A stretch of 64,000 nucleotides of DNA, taken from contig JAYEVE010000729.1 of the NCBI GenBank assembly GCA_036346375.1, forward strand, positions 62,001 through 126,000. Reading direction: 5' to 3'. Origin of the DNA: Guadua angustifolia. Lineage: Eukaryota; Streptophyta; Magnoliopsida; Poales; Poaceae. The notes beneath the pieces are model-generated. The model ran no database searches. It saw nothing but the letters and a program-made list of their open reading frames with translations, and was not told where the DNA came from. Shown piece after piece: positions 1 to 11,331 of this stretch. The position numbers were made by a program, and so were the translations under genes. The first letter of the stretch is position 1, and each line of letters starts with the position of its first letter.

Positions 1-1775
1 GCCCTCAAGGTGGTCGGCTTTGATGAAAGTGGCCATCGCTTCGACCATTTCAAAGATCGACCGCCCTGAAATTTGGATCTTTGTGGCGACACTTCCCTTT
101 TTAGCGTTTATAAGCGGCTTTGAGGATGGTGGATGAACCACCATGGATGTACGCCCACAAGATGATCCGCCTATTTGAAACCCGGTGGCGAGTCTTCATC
201 TTGGTCGTCGTCGGGCGGCGCTCTTGAGCCGCCGCTTCCACCATTCTATTCATGACCCGGCTTAACCGTCTGGGTCATGCGTATTGATCGGTCCCAGAGG
301 CGATAGAGCTCGCCCTCTCCTTTCGCGGCGGTCATTCCTGACGATCATGGCGGTCATCGCGTCGATCACGCGGCGATCTTCACGCCGATCCAGCGATCGT
401 CCACGCTGATCGTGATTGCGCTTTCGTGGCGTGGGTCTCATCATCGCGCTCGGCGCCGGGACTTGCTGGTCTCTCGCCTCTTCGGCTTCGCGCCCTCCTG
501 CTTGCATGGCGGAACCGCCGAGGTTGGCTTCATCCTTACCTCGGCCACCGTGAGGCCGGCGCCGCCCCTCACCTCCATGCTCCGCGCACTGTGTGGGAGG
601 GAAAAGAGCTCGGAGGTGGTGCTGATGGTGCGGGTGGCCATCTTCTCCTTCATCTTGCGGTCGCGTACGCCTCTCCGAAAGGCTATGATGACCGACTGCT
701 CTGAGATATGGGGAATCGTGTTGCGGCAGTGGTAAAACCGCCAGATAAAGTCGCGCAACGACTCCCCCTTCTCCTGCTCCAGGCATGGAGGTCATCCTCC
801 ATGCCCTGGCTATCTAAAGGAGCCTTGAAAGTTGGCGAAAGAGGGCGCTAACTCCCCCCACGAGTGCACCGACCCTCGAGGTTTAACGACCAAACGGGAG
901 GAGCCCGTCAGGCCGTCGGAAGATAGTTGGCCATGACCTTTCCGAGATCCACCGCCTCGCACCCGTAGTATATATTTGCAAGAACTCCTCGGGTTGGTGG
1001 TACCGTCATATTTCTCCATGGATGCGGGCGGAACTCGTCGAGGAGCCACGCCACGTAAGCAATTGTCGAGAAGGCACTGGCCCGGCATCATAAAGGGAAC
1101 TCAACGCTCTGAGGGAGTCTGATAGGAGACCGCCCGAGCGAAGCTGGGCACAGCTCCTCTGGTCAAGGAGTGAACCTCCTCCTTGGTCCGGAATGAGAGT
1201 CTTGGGAGGGACTCTGCACCGTCGGAGACTATCGCTTCAGCGGCCTCTTGGGTCAGGCGGCCTGATGGCGACCACGGAGGTCATCGCACGCTTGCCGGTG
1301 GCTTTCATCGAATCTTGAAGGTCCCATGGTCCCTTGCGGAAGCAGGGACGGCGCGCCATGCGCCCTTCCTCGGCCCGGCCCGCTGCCGAGCTACAGCCGT
1401 TAGGGTGGCTAGGCGCTGGAGTGCGCTCAACATGTGCCCGAGCAATGGTGTACAGGCCAGTACACTACTGTCGAGAGCCCTACTGGAGTGGGCGCATCCA
1501 CGAGACGGTGATGCGCGAAGCTACAGGGGTGGCGGAGAGTCTCAACAAGTTCCACCGAGGGTGGTCAGAGAAGCGGACAACATGCAGGTCTCGAGGGGTG
1601 GCTGCCTCCATGGCAAGCCGACGTCGCACGGGGTGCCCCGCCGGCTCCAAAGGAGCGAGGCCGCCACCCTGCGGGGGCAGGTCGAGATGATCCTCGGCCG
1701 TGAGGCTGGCTGGGAGGCACCACAGGCACCGCCGCCCCGTGGCTCTTGACGATGGGAACCCACCATCTCAGGATC
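1..1775 (-). pseudogene. Ty3/gypsy Tat-type gag remnant
   Basis: Read on the minus strand, this stretch holds pieces of a plant Ty3/gypsy gag in several frames. Near 1020 is MEKYDGTTNP, a typical Tat-lineage gag motif; near 830 is the WGELAPSFANFQGSFR stretch; near 735-760 is RDFIWRFYHCRNTIPHISEQ, followed by a LATHDIQT-like segment seen as MATRTISTTSELFSLP near 640. Gag would form the virus-like particle of the element. Frames change at least three times, so no intact protein is made. The LTR at 1776-2992 lies just upstream in the minus sense and fits as its 5' LTR. Downstream (1-260) I see no clear zinc knuckle or protease. The family call rests on these motifs; lineage within Ty3/gypsy is inferred. 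Confidence 0.65.
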
Positions 1776-2992
1776 TGTGAGTTTGCTTTTCAACAAAAAC
1801 AAAACTCCCGGGGAGTTGGCCGTGGCTCAACCACTAGCCCCTACTGGCGCGCCCTGCCGGGCAGAGATTCACCCGGGCAGTGCTCGGAGTCTCTGAGACC
1901 GGGTTTGGTTCGATGGGAGGCGTCTTTCAGTAGCTAACCCTAGAGGATGAAAACCCTAGGGACTCCCCGCTGAGAGGCTCGGCGCCTATGAACTAGGAGG
2001 AACACGAGGATTTCTACCCAGGTTCAGGCCCCCTTGCGAGAAGGGTAATAGCCTTACATCCTGCTAAATTTCTTATGGGGTGTTTGAAGCTAGTACAGAG
2101 TTCAAATTACAAGTTCTTCTGCTAGCTCACTAAGGTTTGCTTGTTTGATCGACCGATCCCCTCTCCCCATGCACCCGAATGCCCTTATATAGGCCAGGCT
2201 CACGGGAGTAGGTGAAAGGAGGGTCATCATGCTGATCTTAATACATTTAATGCTCCTTCCCGTCTTTGTCCGTTCCTCGGCCTCATTAAATGCCCTCGCG
2301 TGCCTTTGCAGTCCGCCCGGATGAGACCCCTTTGTGATGTGGGTGAGAGGCGTCGGAGGAATGGGCTTATTGCGAAACCCTTGCGGTGATAAGTTCGATG
2401 GCGAAGCTCTGCCGTCGACATGGTCTGGCGGGGAAGGAGACTTCGAGGTGAAGCCATCGCGCCCACCTTTTGCCTTGCGTGGGCGAGCGGCGGTGTCCCC
2501 GCCACCGCTCGCGGCCGCCACGCCTACGTGGGCTACGGAGGCGAGCAAAGCGTCCTCGCCCACTGTTTCGCCGGGCGCCACGCGGCGGCTTTGGTCCGCT
2601 GGCACGCCGCCATGTCGCCCGAGCCGCCACGTGGATACGCGGCCGAGCGACACAGGCGTCTCGCCCACCTGCTTTCGGGCGGCAGCGCGGGCAAGACTGG
2701 CGGGCGGCGTCTGCACGCCGCCGTCGCCCGAGCCGCCCGTGCGTGCTGGCGGGCAGCGTGGTGTCTCGCCCACCGCTCGCCGGGCACCACGGTGCCGGCA
2801 CCTAGCCGGCGGGCGTGCACGCCCGCTCGACCCGAACGCCCCACACGATGGGCAAGGCCGGGTGAACAGGCGTCTCGCCACACTCACCGGGCGCCATGCG
2901 GACGCTTTTATGCGGTGGGTACCCCGGCGAAATACTGCGACCACGATCAATATATGCAGGAGACATCAATGATAATGCGGATATCGGTGACA
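1776..2992 (-). repeat. LTR of the Tat-like element (minus orientation)
   Basis: In the minus sense the segment begins TGTCACCGATATCC at 2992 and ends ...CTCACA at 1776, the TG...CA form of an LTR. A TATA-like stretch (plus-strand CTTATATAGG near 2184) and 5'-leader-like sequence toward 1776 fit U3-R-U5 order reading leftwards into the gag remnant. Both boundaries are inferred from TG/CA ends and the position of gag; no second LTR is in the window. Confidence 0.45.
2487..2910. repeat. GC-rich degenerate tandem repeat, unit about 106 bp
   Basis: A CGTCTCGCCCAC-like core recurs at 2551, 2657, 2762 and 2871, with a weaker copy near 2490, each followed by CGGGCGGC or CCGGGCGCC-like sequence. Spacing is 105-109 bp. 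The array is inside the U3 part of the LTR at 1776-2992. It produces long open frames on both strands because of its GC content; these are not genes. Confidence 0.6.
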
Positions 2993-3000
2993 TAGTCGCC

Positions 3001-5055
3001 GAAATCATCGTTTCTGGGTCATCTAGCTCATCCAGCGAGAAGCCAAGCAGATCAGCAGGATTGTTTGGTCTTCTGGCATAGGTGCAGGAGGAGCCGATGG
3101 AGGCGGTGAAGCAGTAGCAAGCTGTGCCGGGGGAGACGGCATCGGGAGACTTGCAGTAGGAGCACCTTGAAGATCGGCTAAAATTCTAGCCGCCTGAGCA
3201 GAAGGCGTTGGCTAAGAAAAATATATATATAAAAAAGAGAAAAATGTAAGCCAAGTATCATAAGATCAATTCCTTGATACATAAAGATGATATGGTAAAA
3301 AGGATATACCTCCACGAAAGCCGACGGGCGGGGGGAGCTCTTAGCACTTTGTTCTGTGCGTTTTTGTCGTCGAGCTGGAACTTTGGTCGATTTAGGTTTT
3401 TCTACCAAATTGAGTTGGGATGTCAGATGGGATGTCAGCGATGGAAGGTAAAGGCAATTATCGGTTGAAAGTACTTACTTGAGGCGGCCTTTTTGAGCTC
3501 ACAGAGAACGGACTCTGATGCGGAGATTGCTGAGGTATAGTCGGTCAAGCCGATGCTTTGATTTGGCCTCTTCCCTTTGGGCCCACTAGCCGATGGCCCT
3601 GCGACAGTCTTGTTGCCTGCAACAGCATCCTGTAGAGAACAAAATGTTTAAGTGGTTGAAAGATAGAAGGGAAACAAAATTTGCAGGCACAAAGATTTTT
3701 GTGAAACAAGCCGATACCTCTACAGCTACGGACGAGTTAGTATAACCCGATGAGCTGGAAGAATCCGAACTAGCTTCACTAGAGTCGTCGCTGCTACTGC
3801 TAGAAGAGTCTACCATCGGCTCATGGAAATCCGGTAGGAACTTCTCTATAATAGCCGACGGTGTGCGGTCCAAGTAGAGAGCTTCTGATATAGGTGCCCA
3901 CCAAGCGAGAAAAAATTAGCTAGCTCTGTCAGAATTGTAAAGAAAGCGATGGCCGAGCACTTGGAGTTCTTCGGACAATTCTAAGATTATTTCAGCTGAA
4001 ATTGAGTTTGTTACTTTAGCCCTTGGTTGGAGACGTTTAAAGAGGGGTAGACAAGGTATTACTTGGCCAAAACCCAGCTGACGGGCATATACAGAAGGAT
4101 GGTAAAATTCATATGATGGTTGAAATGTCCTATTATGGGAGTTCAAGCCGACGTGAAGAATGCAAGGAGATATGAAGATTCGATACAATTCCAAAGTCGA
4201 TGCTGGCATCAAGGAGCTATCAGCATCTAAATGGAGGAATGAGGGCCATTGAAAATCGGCTTCATTACTGTAAGGGAAAAATCTTATTGATGTAGAAAGT
4301 CATGTTGTCTAAGTTGAGAAGGAATAGCAGGTATTTCTTAAAAGCAGCAGGGGTGATTTTAGTATCTTCGCGGGAGCACATCACTAGCCTTTCTCCGTGT
4401 GATGGTGACTCTGACAGGAGTAAGCGCTTCGGGGGTAGTCTTCGCGAGGGAAGGTCGATTCCTCCAGAGGCTCTGATATAAGCGATCGGCTGAAAATACT
4501 GTATAGCCATAATTGAACAAACCACAAAGGGCCACCTATGTTGTTAACTACAAACTGCGCAAACCCAGAGAAAAGCCAACTTCTGATAATGTGCATCATT
4601 TGATAAACTGCCCCAAGAAGCATCTTGCCGAGAGAAAGCGATGACCTTCTACACCGCTCTTTCTGAATTGATATACATTGTCGGCCCAAGAGATGCGAGA
4701 AAAGAAACCTTTCGGCTAGAGATTCAAGAAGGCAGCGTGCTCCTCATCCGATACTAGCCTATTGACCTTGTTATTGTCTTTGAGCGTGCTTGGACCATCC
4801 TTCGCCTTTGGATCGGATCGGCTTGTACTTAGGTTTTCGCTATAAACCGATATTTGTTCACCGTCGAGGTCTAAGGCAACACAACTACCTTTCGTCTAGA
4901 AGTGTTGGGCGATAGGGCTAATCTTGGAAAAAAAAGCGTTGAGGGTGTCCGACCAAAAGTAACATGCCGTGGCCACTAAGGGCTAATTGGCCACGGGTTG
5001 GCTAAGCTTAAAGGGAGGCACTCGGCTATGCCCATCCTCTCCCATTCAGATCTCT
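3001..5055 (-). pseudogene. Antisense plant-mobile-domain ORF of a RIRE2-like Tat element
   Basis: Minus-strand fragments match the plant mobile domain (PMD, aminotransferase-like) found in some Tat-lineage retroelements and in host PMD proteins. Near 4525 is GGPLWFVQLWLYSIF and near 4110 is YHPSVYARQLGFGQVIP, two typical PMD signatures in the expected order. Further downstream (3714-3873) comes a serine/aspartate-rich low-complexity tail, and near 3100-3200 a proline/alanine-rich stretch. Several stops and frameshifts separate the pieces. The ORF points away from the LTR at 5592-6232, as expected for the antisense extra ORF of RIRE2-type elements just before the 3' LTR. A host PMD gene is possible but less likely, given the LTR and polypurine tract beside it. 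Confidence 0.6.
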
Positions 5056-5580
5056 TTTGGGCCGACACTCGAATGTACCAGCTCCTCCATCCCTTAAGAG
5101 CTGTCGGCCAGGCTCTAAAGTTCTTTCCCCATTCTGCTATATTGTAACCTTGAGCCGATAAAGCTAGCCTTGGGATTTCCTCATCTATTCTTGTGTCGTG
5201 ATCGAATCTCCCTGAGCCCTAGATAGTGCTGGTCTTCACTTTCAGGGATTGGAATTAGTACCTGAGTTGAGTCCATTCAACCGATTTGGAAATCATGTCG
5301 AGCTTGGCGCAAGTGCGAAGTCGATTGAGGAAGAAAGCCGTCGAAGGAGGATCAAGAGTGAAGCGTGAAAATGACCGTGGGGTCCATATATATATACGGT
5401 GAAAAGTGAAAAGTGGCGGAAAAATGAATCCGAGGCGACCACGAGTCATTAAACCGCAACCGAGATTTTACTGGCACAATTAAAACGGTGTTCTTGGAGC
5501 AATTCTTTAACCAACAGGGAAGAAGCCGATGGATAAAGAAGCTGATGGATTTTTGAAAGATAACAAGTTAATCTTCCAGA

Positions 5581-5591
5581 AATGGGGGGCA
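5581..5591 (+). other. Polypurine tract before LTR
   Basis: AATGGGGGGCA sits directly before the TGTGTTTAC start of the LTR. It is the expected primer site for plus-strand synthesis of a Tat element. Confidence 0.55.
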
Positions 5592-6232
5592 TGTGTTTAC
5601 ACCAGTTTTTTAGAAACTACAAGAAGAATCGGTAGAAAAGCACGAGTTTGGATAAAGCATGAAAACACCTTTGGAAAATCTGGATAGCGTACGAAAATCA
5701 TGGATGGCATACGGATAATGTTTGGAAACAGGAGTCCAATTAGGAAACTATAGCCGATTCGGATTATGTTGTCGTATCGGATCAGGACTCGGATCGGCTG
5801 ATGGGTATATAAGGCGCACTAGGGCCGCTTGAAGGAGGGCATCCACAATCAAAATCACATCTGCTAGTTTCTTTTGTTTTTCTATAGCTTTTAGCTTTGT
5901 AATCTCTTTTGTAAGTCGACATCGATCAATAAAGTTGTGAATCGCCGATTGTTGATCGTCCTCGATTTCTCCAGGTCTGATTTATTCTGTCTTGTTGCGC
6001 ATCGCCTTTTCAGAATCGATCTGCCTTTTACCGTCGGATTAGTCTTAATCGACTAGTCTATTTACCCCTTCAAATCGGCTTCTGGCTGATTTTTACTTTA
6101 GCCGATTCATCCCTAAGATCGGCTTGATTGAATTTCACAATCTTCCCTTATCGATTGCCGGGTCAAATCGATTGGCACGCTTCGCACTTGAACCGGTGTT
6201 AAATGCGGTGTGTTGCAAGCGAAAATCCTACA
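5592..6232 (+). repeat. RIRE2-like Tat LTR (copy 1)
   Basis: Starts TGTGTTTACACC and ends AATCCTACA, 641 bp. It has a TATA box at 5816-5824, the R-like string GTAATCTCTTTTGTAA and AATAAAGTTGTG near 5930, and GCCGAT/ATCGGC-rich text. The same layout and wording occur in the LTR at 40948-41619, so the two are related copies. A TTTTTGGCGTCAACGG string follows at about 6238, in the place of a Tat primer-binding site. Confidence 0.65.
5816..5824 (+). promoter_or_regulatory. TATA box in Tat LTR
   Basis: TATATAAGG, about 110 bp before the AATAAAG region. The related LTR has TATAAAAAGG at 41161. Likely the core promoter of the element. Confidence 0.5.
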
Positions 6233-7129
6233 TCATGTTTTTGGCGTCAACGGTATCTTTTGCGGTGTCGTCGTGATCGATAACAACAAGTATATATACG
6301 AGCTGCGATTAATAAATCGGCCAGGGCAAAGCGTCCAGAGACGAGCCCAACTCATATATTCTTTAGAATATTATTGCTTATTGCTCAATAAAAATAATGA
6401 ATCATTCTTATTCACACTAATATGATTTTCAAAAAAAATGAAATAAGGTTATAAATCCACAACTAGAATGTTAGTAGTCTATTATACCAAAAAGCAAAGA
6501 TCATTCCATATCAACCAAGCCACGTCACCTCGTGGCTCGAGTCTCTCGATGTATCGTATGCTCTCCTGGAAGCCATGCTTTTGAAACTTCACGAGTCTTT
6601 GGTCAAGCCGGCCAGAACCTTCTCCGATAGTTGGCACCTTATATGGCAAATGGGCCCATAGCAGTGAGCAGCATAACGCTGCGTATCACCGACCACTGGC
6701 ACATAAATGCTATAATCTGGAGCTATTTGTTAAACATAATCTACTCTGATTGACCAAATGGTGTTGTCAATTGTATATGTATCATGTGTAAGTATATGTG
6801 AAATGTATAAGTATATATGAATTGTCAATTGTATATGTATCATGTGTAAGTATATGTGAAATTGTATATGTTCTTTGTTACACTGCTCCTATGTCCCACA
6901 GTAGGTTCTAGTGAGGATCGATCCATGAGATTAAGATTTTGAAATTTAGACCATTAATATATATATGCGTTACGATATTATGTAGCAGCATGACAAAATA
7001 GTGATTCACGCCTTATATATGCACAACATTGATATATATGCGAAGATTTATCTCATGATTTTGTTAATTTAAAATTCTAGAAAACTTGCCACACATGGCC
7101 TCTCACAATGGACAAGTGTGGGATGGTAT
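6233..7129. other. Non-coding spacer
   Basis: The first ~120 bp looks like leader sequence after a primer-binding site of the Tat LTR. The rest is AT-rich with no recognised gene. A 58-bp tandem duplication is listed separately. Confidence 0.4.
6764..6862. repeat. 58-bp tandem duplication
   Basis: The string TTGTCAATTGTATATGTATC and about 20 following bases occur at 6764 and again at 6822, near-perfect over about 40 bp. Confidence 0.7.
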
Positions 7130-7415
7130 TTGAGCCCATGGACCAAAGCCGAGCAAAAGCTGACGGGGTTCCTAAACATGGAACAACTCGAGGCAACAAA
7201 TTACGAGGTAAGTCTTTATTAGGATTCTTTACGTAGGATATGCTTCGATGAAATTAGAAGCGAGCCAAGCGACTAATGAAACAATCAAAATCTGGTCGGA
7301 CATCTAGTGCAGCGAGGCAGTACGTCGTGGGCGAGGTCGGCAAGATCTTGCAATTGAGCGAAGGTGATAGTTGAGCTTAATGTAGTCGGAGAACCAGCTA
7401 TACCAGCGTCATTGC

Positions 7416-7646
7416 TTGGGCCATATCGGACAACATGCGGGGGTCTGGCTAGAGAATGTGCCCATCATCTACAAATCATGGACACGTCGTGCGATTCTCC
7501 GTCGTATGTTCGATGACATCAAGGAAACATTGTGGGCCGAGTTGGCGGCGAAGTTTCAGGTTTCTGAAGATCGGTTGGAGCTTGCGAAGCGTGCACTAAG
7601 CGTTATAGGGAACTACATGGAAGAACTAGAAGACAAAGGTGAATAA
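7416..7646 (+). pseudogene. CACTA (Ptta/En-Spm-type) transposon protein fragment
   Basis: The 76-residue open stretch contains VPIIYKSW, then LWAELAAKFQVSEDRLELAK, then a serine/asparagine segment that in intact CACTA proteins continues as a W-x-N-W/F-K motif. Family members have this block N-terminal to a long coiled region. The frame closes at 7646 and the downstream sequence continues in other frames with FWDEF-like and PKW-like pieces, so it is broken. It gives the element orientation (plus). No function should be assumed today. Confidence 0.6.
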
Positions 7647-9744
7647 GGAGTATGTCAAGAAGGATCGAACACGGATTTTAATAGATACAGGGTTCTGACA
7701 ATTTTGGGATGAATTCGAGCAATATAAAAATCGATGAAGCCGGGCTATCGGCCCGTGAGAACAAAGCAAATTCGGACAAGAACATTTACCCCCATATGCT
7801 GAGGCACCGGTGGCTCACGTGAGAAAGTACCCAAATGGGATGCAGGAAGAACAACTAACACTTAGTGGAGTTATTCTGCGGCGTCTCGGATAGCCCCAAG
7901 ATCAATCTTGGTACGCTTGCGAGGAGCTACTACGTCGGATGATGGCGGCTTAAGCTTCAAAAGCGAAAAAAGGCGAGGAAATCTCGAGGAAGATCGTGGA
8001 TGCCCCTCGAGAAGCTATTGAGGGCTCCTTCCTACCAGAAGGAGAGACGACAAGCTAACATCGCCTTGGGTAATAAGAGCACCTGGTCTCACCGGAGGGG
8101 TTTGGCTTAGTGCTCTGGCGGCATTCCCAAAGGATGCGAAATGTACAAGCGACCAAAGAAATCCGGACAACAAGTTGGATGAGCGTGTCTGAGAAATAGA
8201 AGGCAAAATTTGCACAAAGAAGTCAAATTTGAAGAACAGATGAAAATGATCTGCGAACCTGGTAGCAAAGGTCCTTAGCGAGCGTCGAGTCACATAGCGT
8301 GGGTCACCCGCACGAAAGTCCGCGGGGTTCTAAAGCGACCAGCGTCGCTAACCCTCACGAAGAGGACTCGTGTGGTTTCCTGTGGATAAAATCATAGAAC
8401 CCGACCGTTGCGATGCACGCCCGTGAACATTACCATCAAGGTGGTGAAGGATGGCTTGGCCATCAACGAGGCGGATGTTGCATAGCGCCCAATTCCTCAG
8501 GATATGTCGAGTTTGATTGGCGGCGTGGTTGGCGATACCGCAAAGTGGAGGTTGAGATCGGGGCGAGGAGGGCAAAGTCTTGGACAAAGCATGGGCACAT
8601 TCATCGTGTGGCATAAGCGCTATATAAAGTTTGCCTTAGAAGATGACAATGGCGATGATCTTAACAGCGATGGCGGAGTCTCCATCTAGGAAACGATCCT
8701 CCTCCTCCTCGGCGTCATCGAAAAGCTCCTTCTCTGCTCCAGCGCCACCGGAAAAGTCCTCCTCCTCCGCGTCACCTAAAAAACTCTTCTACTCGGTACG
8801 CCACAAAACTGACCAAAAAGCATAGCGATCTGAACATTCTACGGTCGAGGGAAAAAGTTCATCATTTGTGAAGCTAGCCAAAACTTCGTAGCAAGCGACC
8901 ATATGAAATGACCGAAGCGAAGAAACAAAAAAAAAGTAGGCGCCTATGTAGTAGAGCACTTCAGAGGGCATACCACCTACTAAGATTGAAATCGACACAC
9001 TTAGCAGGGATTTCTTCTGGACTTAGCGAAGGTTAAGCAGGCGGGATGGATAAGCTGAAGCTCCTCAACCTAGCCAACTATCGGACTACGATCGCATCTC
9101 TAGAAAGAAATCTAAAGGAGATGGTGGTAAAGCATTTGTTCTTTGGAAGCCAAAGTGGTCTTTGAAGGCGAGAGCCACTGTAAAGTGGCCATTAGATTAG
9201 CAGGAAGCTTTCTTGCATCCAAATAAGGAGCTCAAACTGACCACATAATTCGGCGTCTACATCAATGGTAATTGCGGTATGTCCATGAGACACAAAGCGA
9301 TGCTTTCCCGTCAAATACAAAGATATGGACCTTCACAGCGATGATGGCTCTTTACGGGTAGAACAAGAACTACATCGGATGTACCAGCGAGGCGCTTTGG
9401 GCGTGTCTATATTAAGAATATGGACTCTGTAAGTCTCTTGTATAATTCATCTTTGTATATTCCGTACTCTTAAACTTAGGGTCGACTTCTTTTCACGTAG
9501 AATGGAGACAATGACACTTAGGCGGATAAAAATGAAAAGATAGGATTCACGGATCGAGTCTTGTCAGCTGCAAACTTATTCTGATTCAAGAACAATAAAT
9601 GATGTTGAGCGTCACGTACTCAAAGGCATTTGCTAAAGCTACAACACAAGGACTACATACTTTTACCCTACATCTTTGAGTCGTGTTTCACACCTTACTA
9701 GTCTCGTATATTTGATCGCAACACTATGTGACGACTAATTGGCC

Positions 9745-10095
9745 TGCGGTTTTCTTTGGATCGTCCTTGTCTTCATGTTAAATGAAACCAACATCAACAT
9801 CTTGGACTCAGAGAAACCGACAAGCAAGTACAAAAAATTAATAGACTTGCTAGACAGGTAAACTCGTCAGTTGTTGCATTATTGTTCCAGTAATCTTCCA
9901 TCCCATTGCACCTTGCTAATTAATTTTAATGACTACTCGAAACCATGAATAGGGTGTATAAAAATACATAAGAAGAGCCAGCGGTATCGTCCATACGCAT
10001 AACATTTCAGAATATACACGATTTTCCATGCGAAACAACCCTAAGGTAACAATTTATGTGGATACTACGCAATGACACATATCACGCGTTCATCA
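9745..10095 (+). pseudogene. Ulp1-like C48 protease remnant of the CACTA element
   Basis: Around 9760-9860 a frame reads VLVFMLNETNINILDSEKP then KYKKLIDLLDR, resembling the segment after the catalytic His of Ulp1-like C48 proteases carried by CACTA ORFs. After a probable intron (GTAAACTCG at about 9859), near 10040-10080, a frame reads GNNLCGYY, the context of the catalytic Cys. The His/Asp contexts are damaged and a stop precedes the Cys block. In the family this domain cleaves SUMO-like substrates; here it is a fossil. Confidence 0.55.
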
Positions 10096-10609
10096 TGACA
10101 ATTGGACTACAGCGGCTGGCTAGTATATCGATCATTACATGTTGACCCGTATTTTTCTTTATAAAGGCGATGACACTAATTAATGCTTCAATTTCTCCCA
10201 TGACGGTAGCGTCAGCGGAGACATCAACGACACCTTTCGACCACGAAATTGATGCCCTTCAGAAGCGAGATAATTTGGGTTAACCATTAGAAATTATCCA
10301 CTCGAAGGCGAGTTTCACGAGCATTTGTAGATTAAGTGATATGCCAACAATTGTGAATGAACAATGTAATGCTTCAAAAGTGAATGAACAATGTAATAAT
10401 TAAATATTATGATGCTTCAATGTATTTCAATTACACTTTAGTGATGCTTGATACTATTATGCTGGCATATACGTACAAAATACATCTACTATACAATATA
10501 TATACATGCTACAACATATACTGCAAAACTATATATGCAAAAAGGTTTAAAAAACTCATCACTTTGCGGTTTTGGATATCAAAATAGGACACGAGTTATC
10601 CTTTGCCGG

Positions 10610-10963
10610 TTAACAAGAAAAAAAGGCGATGATAGTAGTTATCCTTCTGGGATATTGATAGCAATTGGTAATAGTTACTTATCACCGCGGATATTATTGA
10701 AAATGTGGCATTGATAGTTACTATCACTTGCCGTTGTAAATAATAGCGGCGGTGATAATAATATCACTACGGTTGGGCGGTATGAAGCGGTGATAGTTAT
10801 TATCATTGCGGTTGGTAAGTATAATGGCGGTGATAGTGATTATCCTTGCGGTTTATATCCGGCGATGATAGTTCTCGACTATCACGTCACTTAGGTTGTG
10901 CGGGTCCACATCCGGCGGTGATGTCGATGTGGACCGGTAGTAATCACTTGTTCGGTAGTAGTG
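10610..10963 (+). repeat. CACTA subterminal repeats and 3' terminus
   Basis: Variants of GGCGGTGATAGTTATTATC and TTGCGGTT recur about seven times at 25-45 bp spacing, in both orientations. Such arrays bind the TNPA-like protein in CACTA elements. The last 19 bases carry the terminal inverted repeat. Confidence 0.6.
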
Positions 10964-11247
10964 GTCTCTCAAGCTGCACTTTAGAAGTATGGACTGATAC
11001 TTCTTTTTTGTAAGAATGCTAAGAAACTATAGTCATGTATTGAGTCAAACAAATCATCTGTGCCTTTCTTGGTCTTGCAACAATTTAACAAGAAGAGAAA
11101 TTTTATGCAAGTCAGTTAACAAGCGCACCCTTTATTAGATGCATCATGCTCATGCATTGGCTAGGGAACTGCTTGGCGGGGCAGGTAGACTCAGTCAGTG
11201 GCAGAGCAAGTCGAGAGTGTGGTCCCCCCTCTCATAAAAACAGAAAA

Positions 11248-11331
<84 letters not shown>

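Larger units (their letters stand above)
7130..10963 (+). mobile_element. Decayed CACTA (En/Spm) transposon, 3' part
   Basis: The segment ends in TTCGGTAGTAGTG at 10963; its reverse complement begins CACTACTACCGAA, a CACTA-type terminus. Just inside lie about seven degenerate copies of a short subterminal motif (10610-10940). Coding remnants in order are a coiled transposon-protein segment (7416-7646), fragments near 7700-8640 that keep patterns of the same CACTA ORF (for example FIVWHKRYIKF near 8600), and a C48 protease tail (9745-10095). No matching 5' CACTA end was found, so the left boundary is approximate and the 5' part may be lost. Confidence 0.65.

Noticed and set aside
2102..2972. 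Long overlapping open frames on both strands
   Set aside because: They come from the GC-rich 106-bp tandem repeat in an LTR; compositions are arginine/alanine-rich with no domain pattern.
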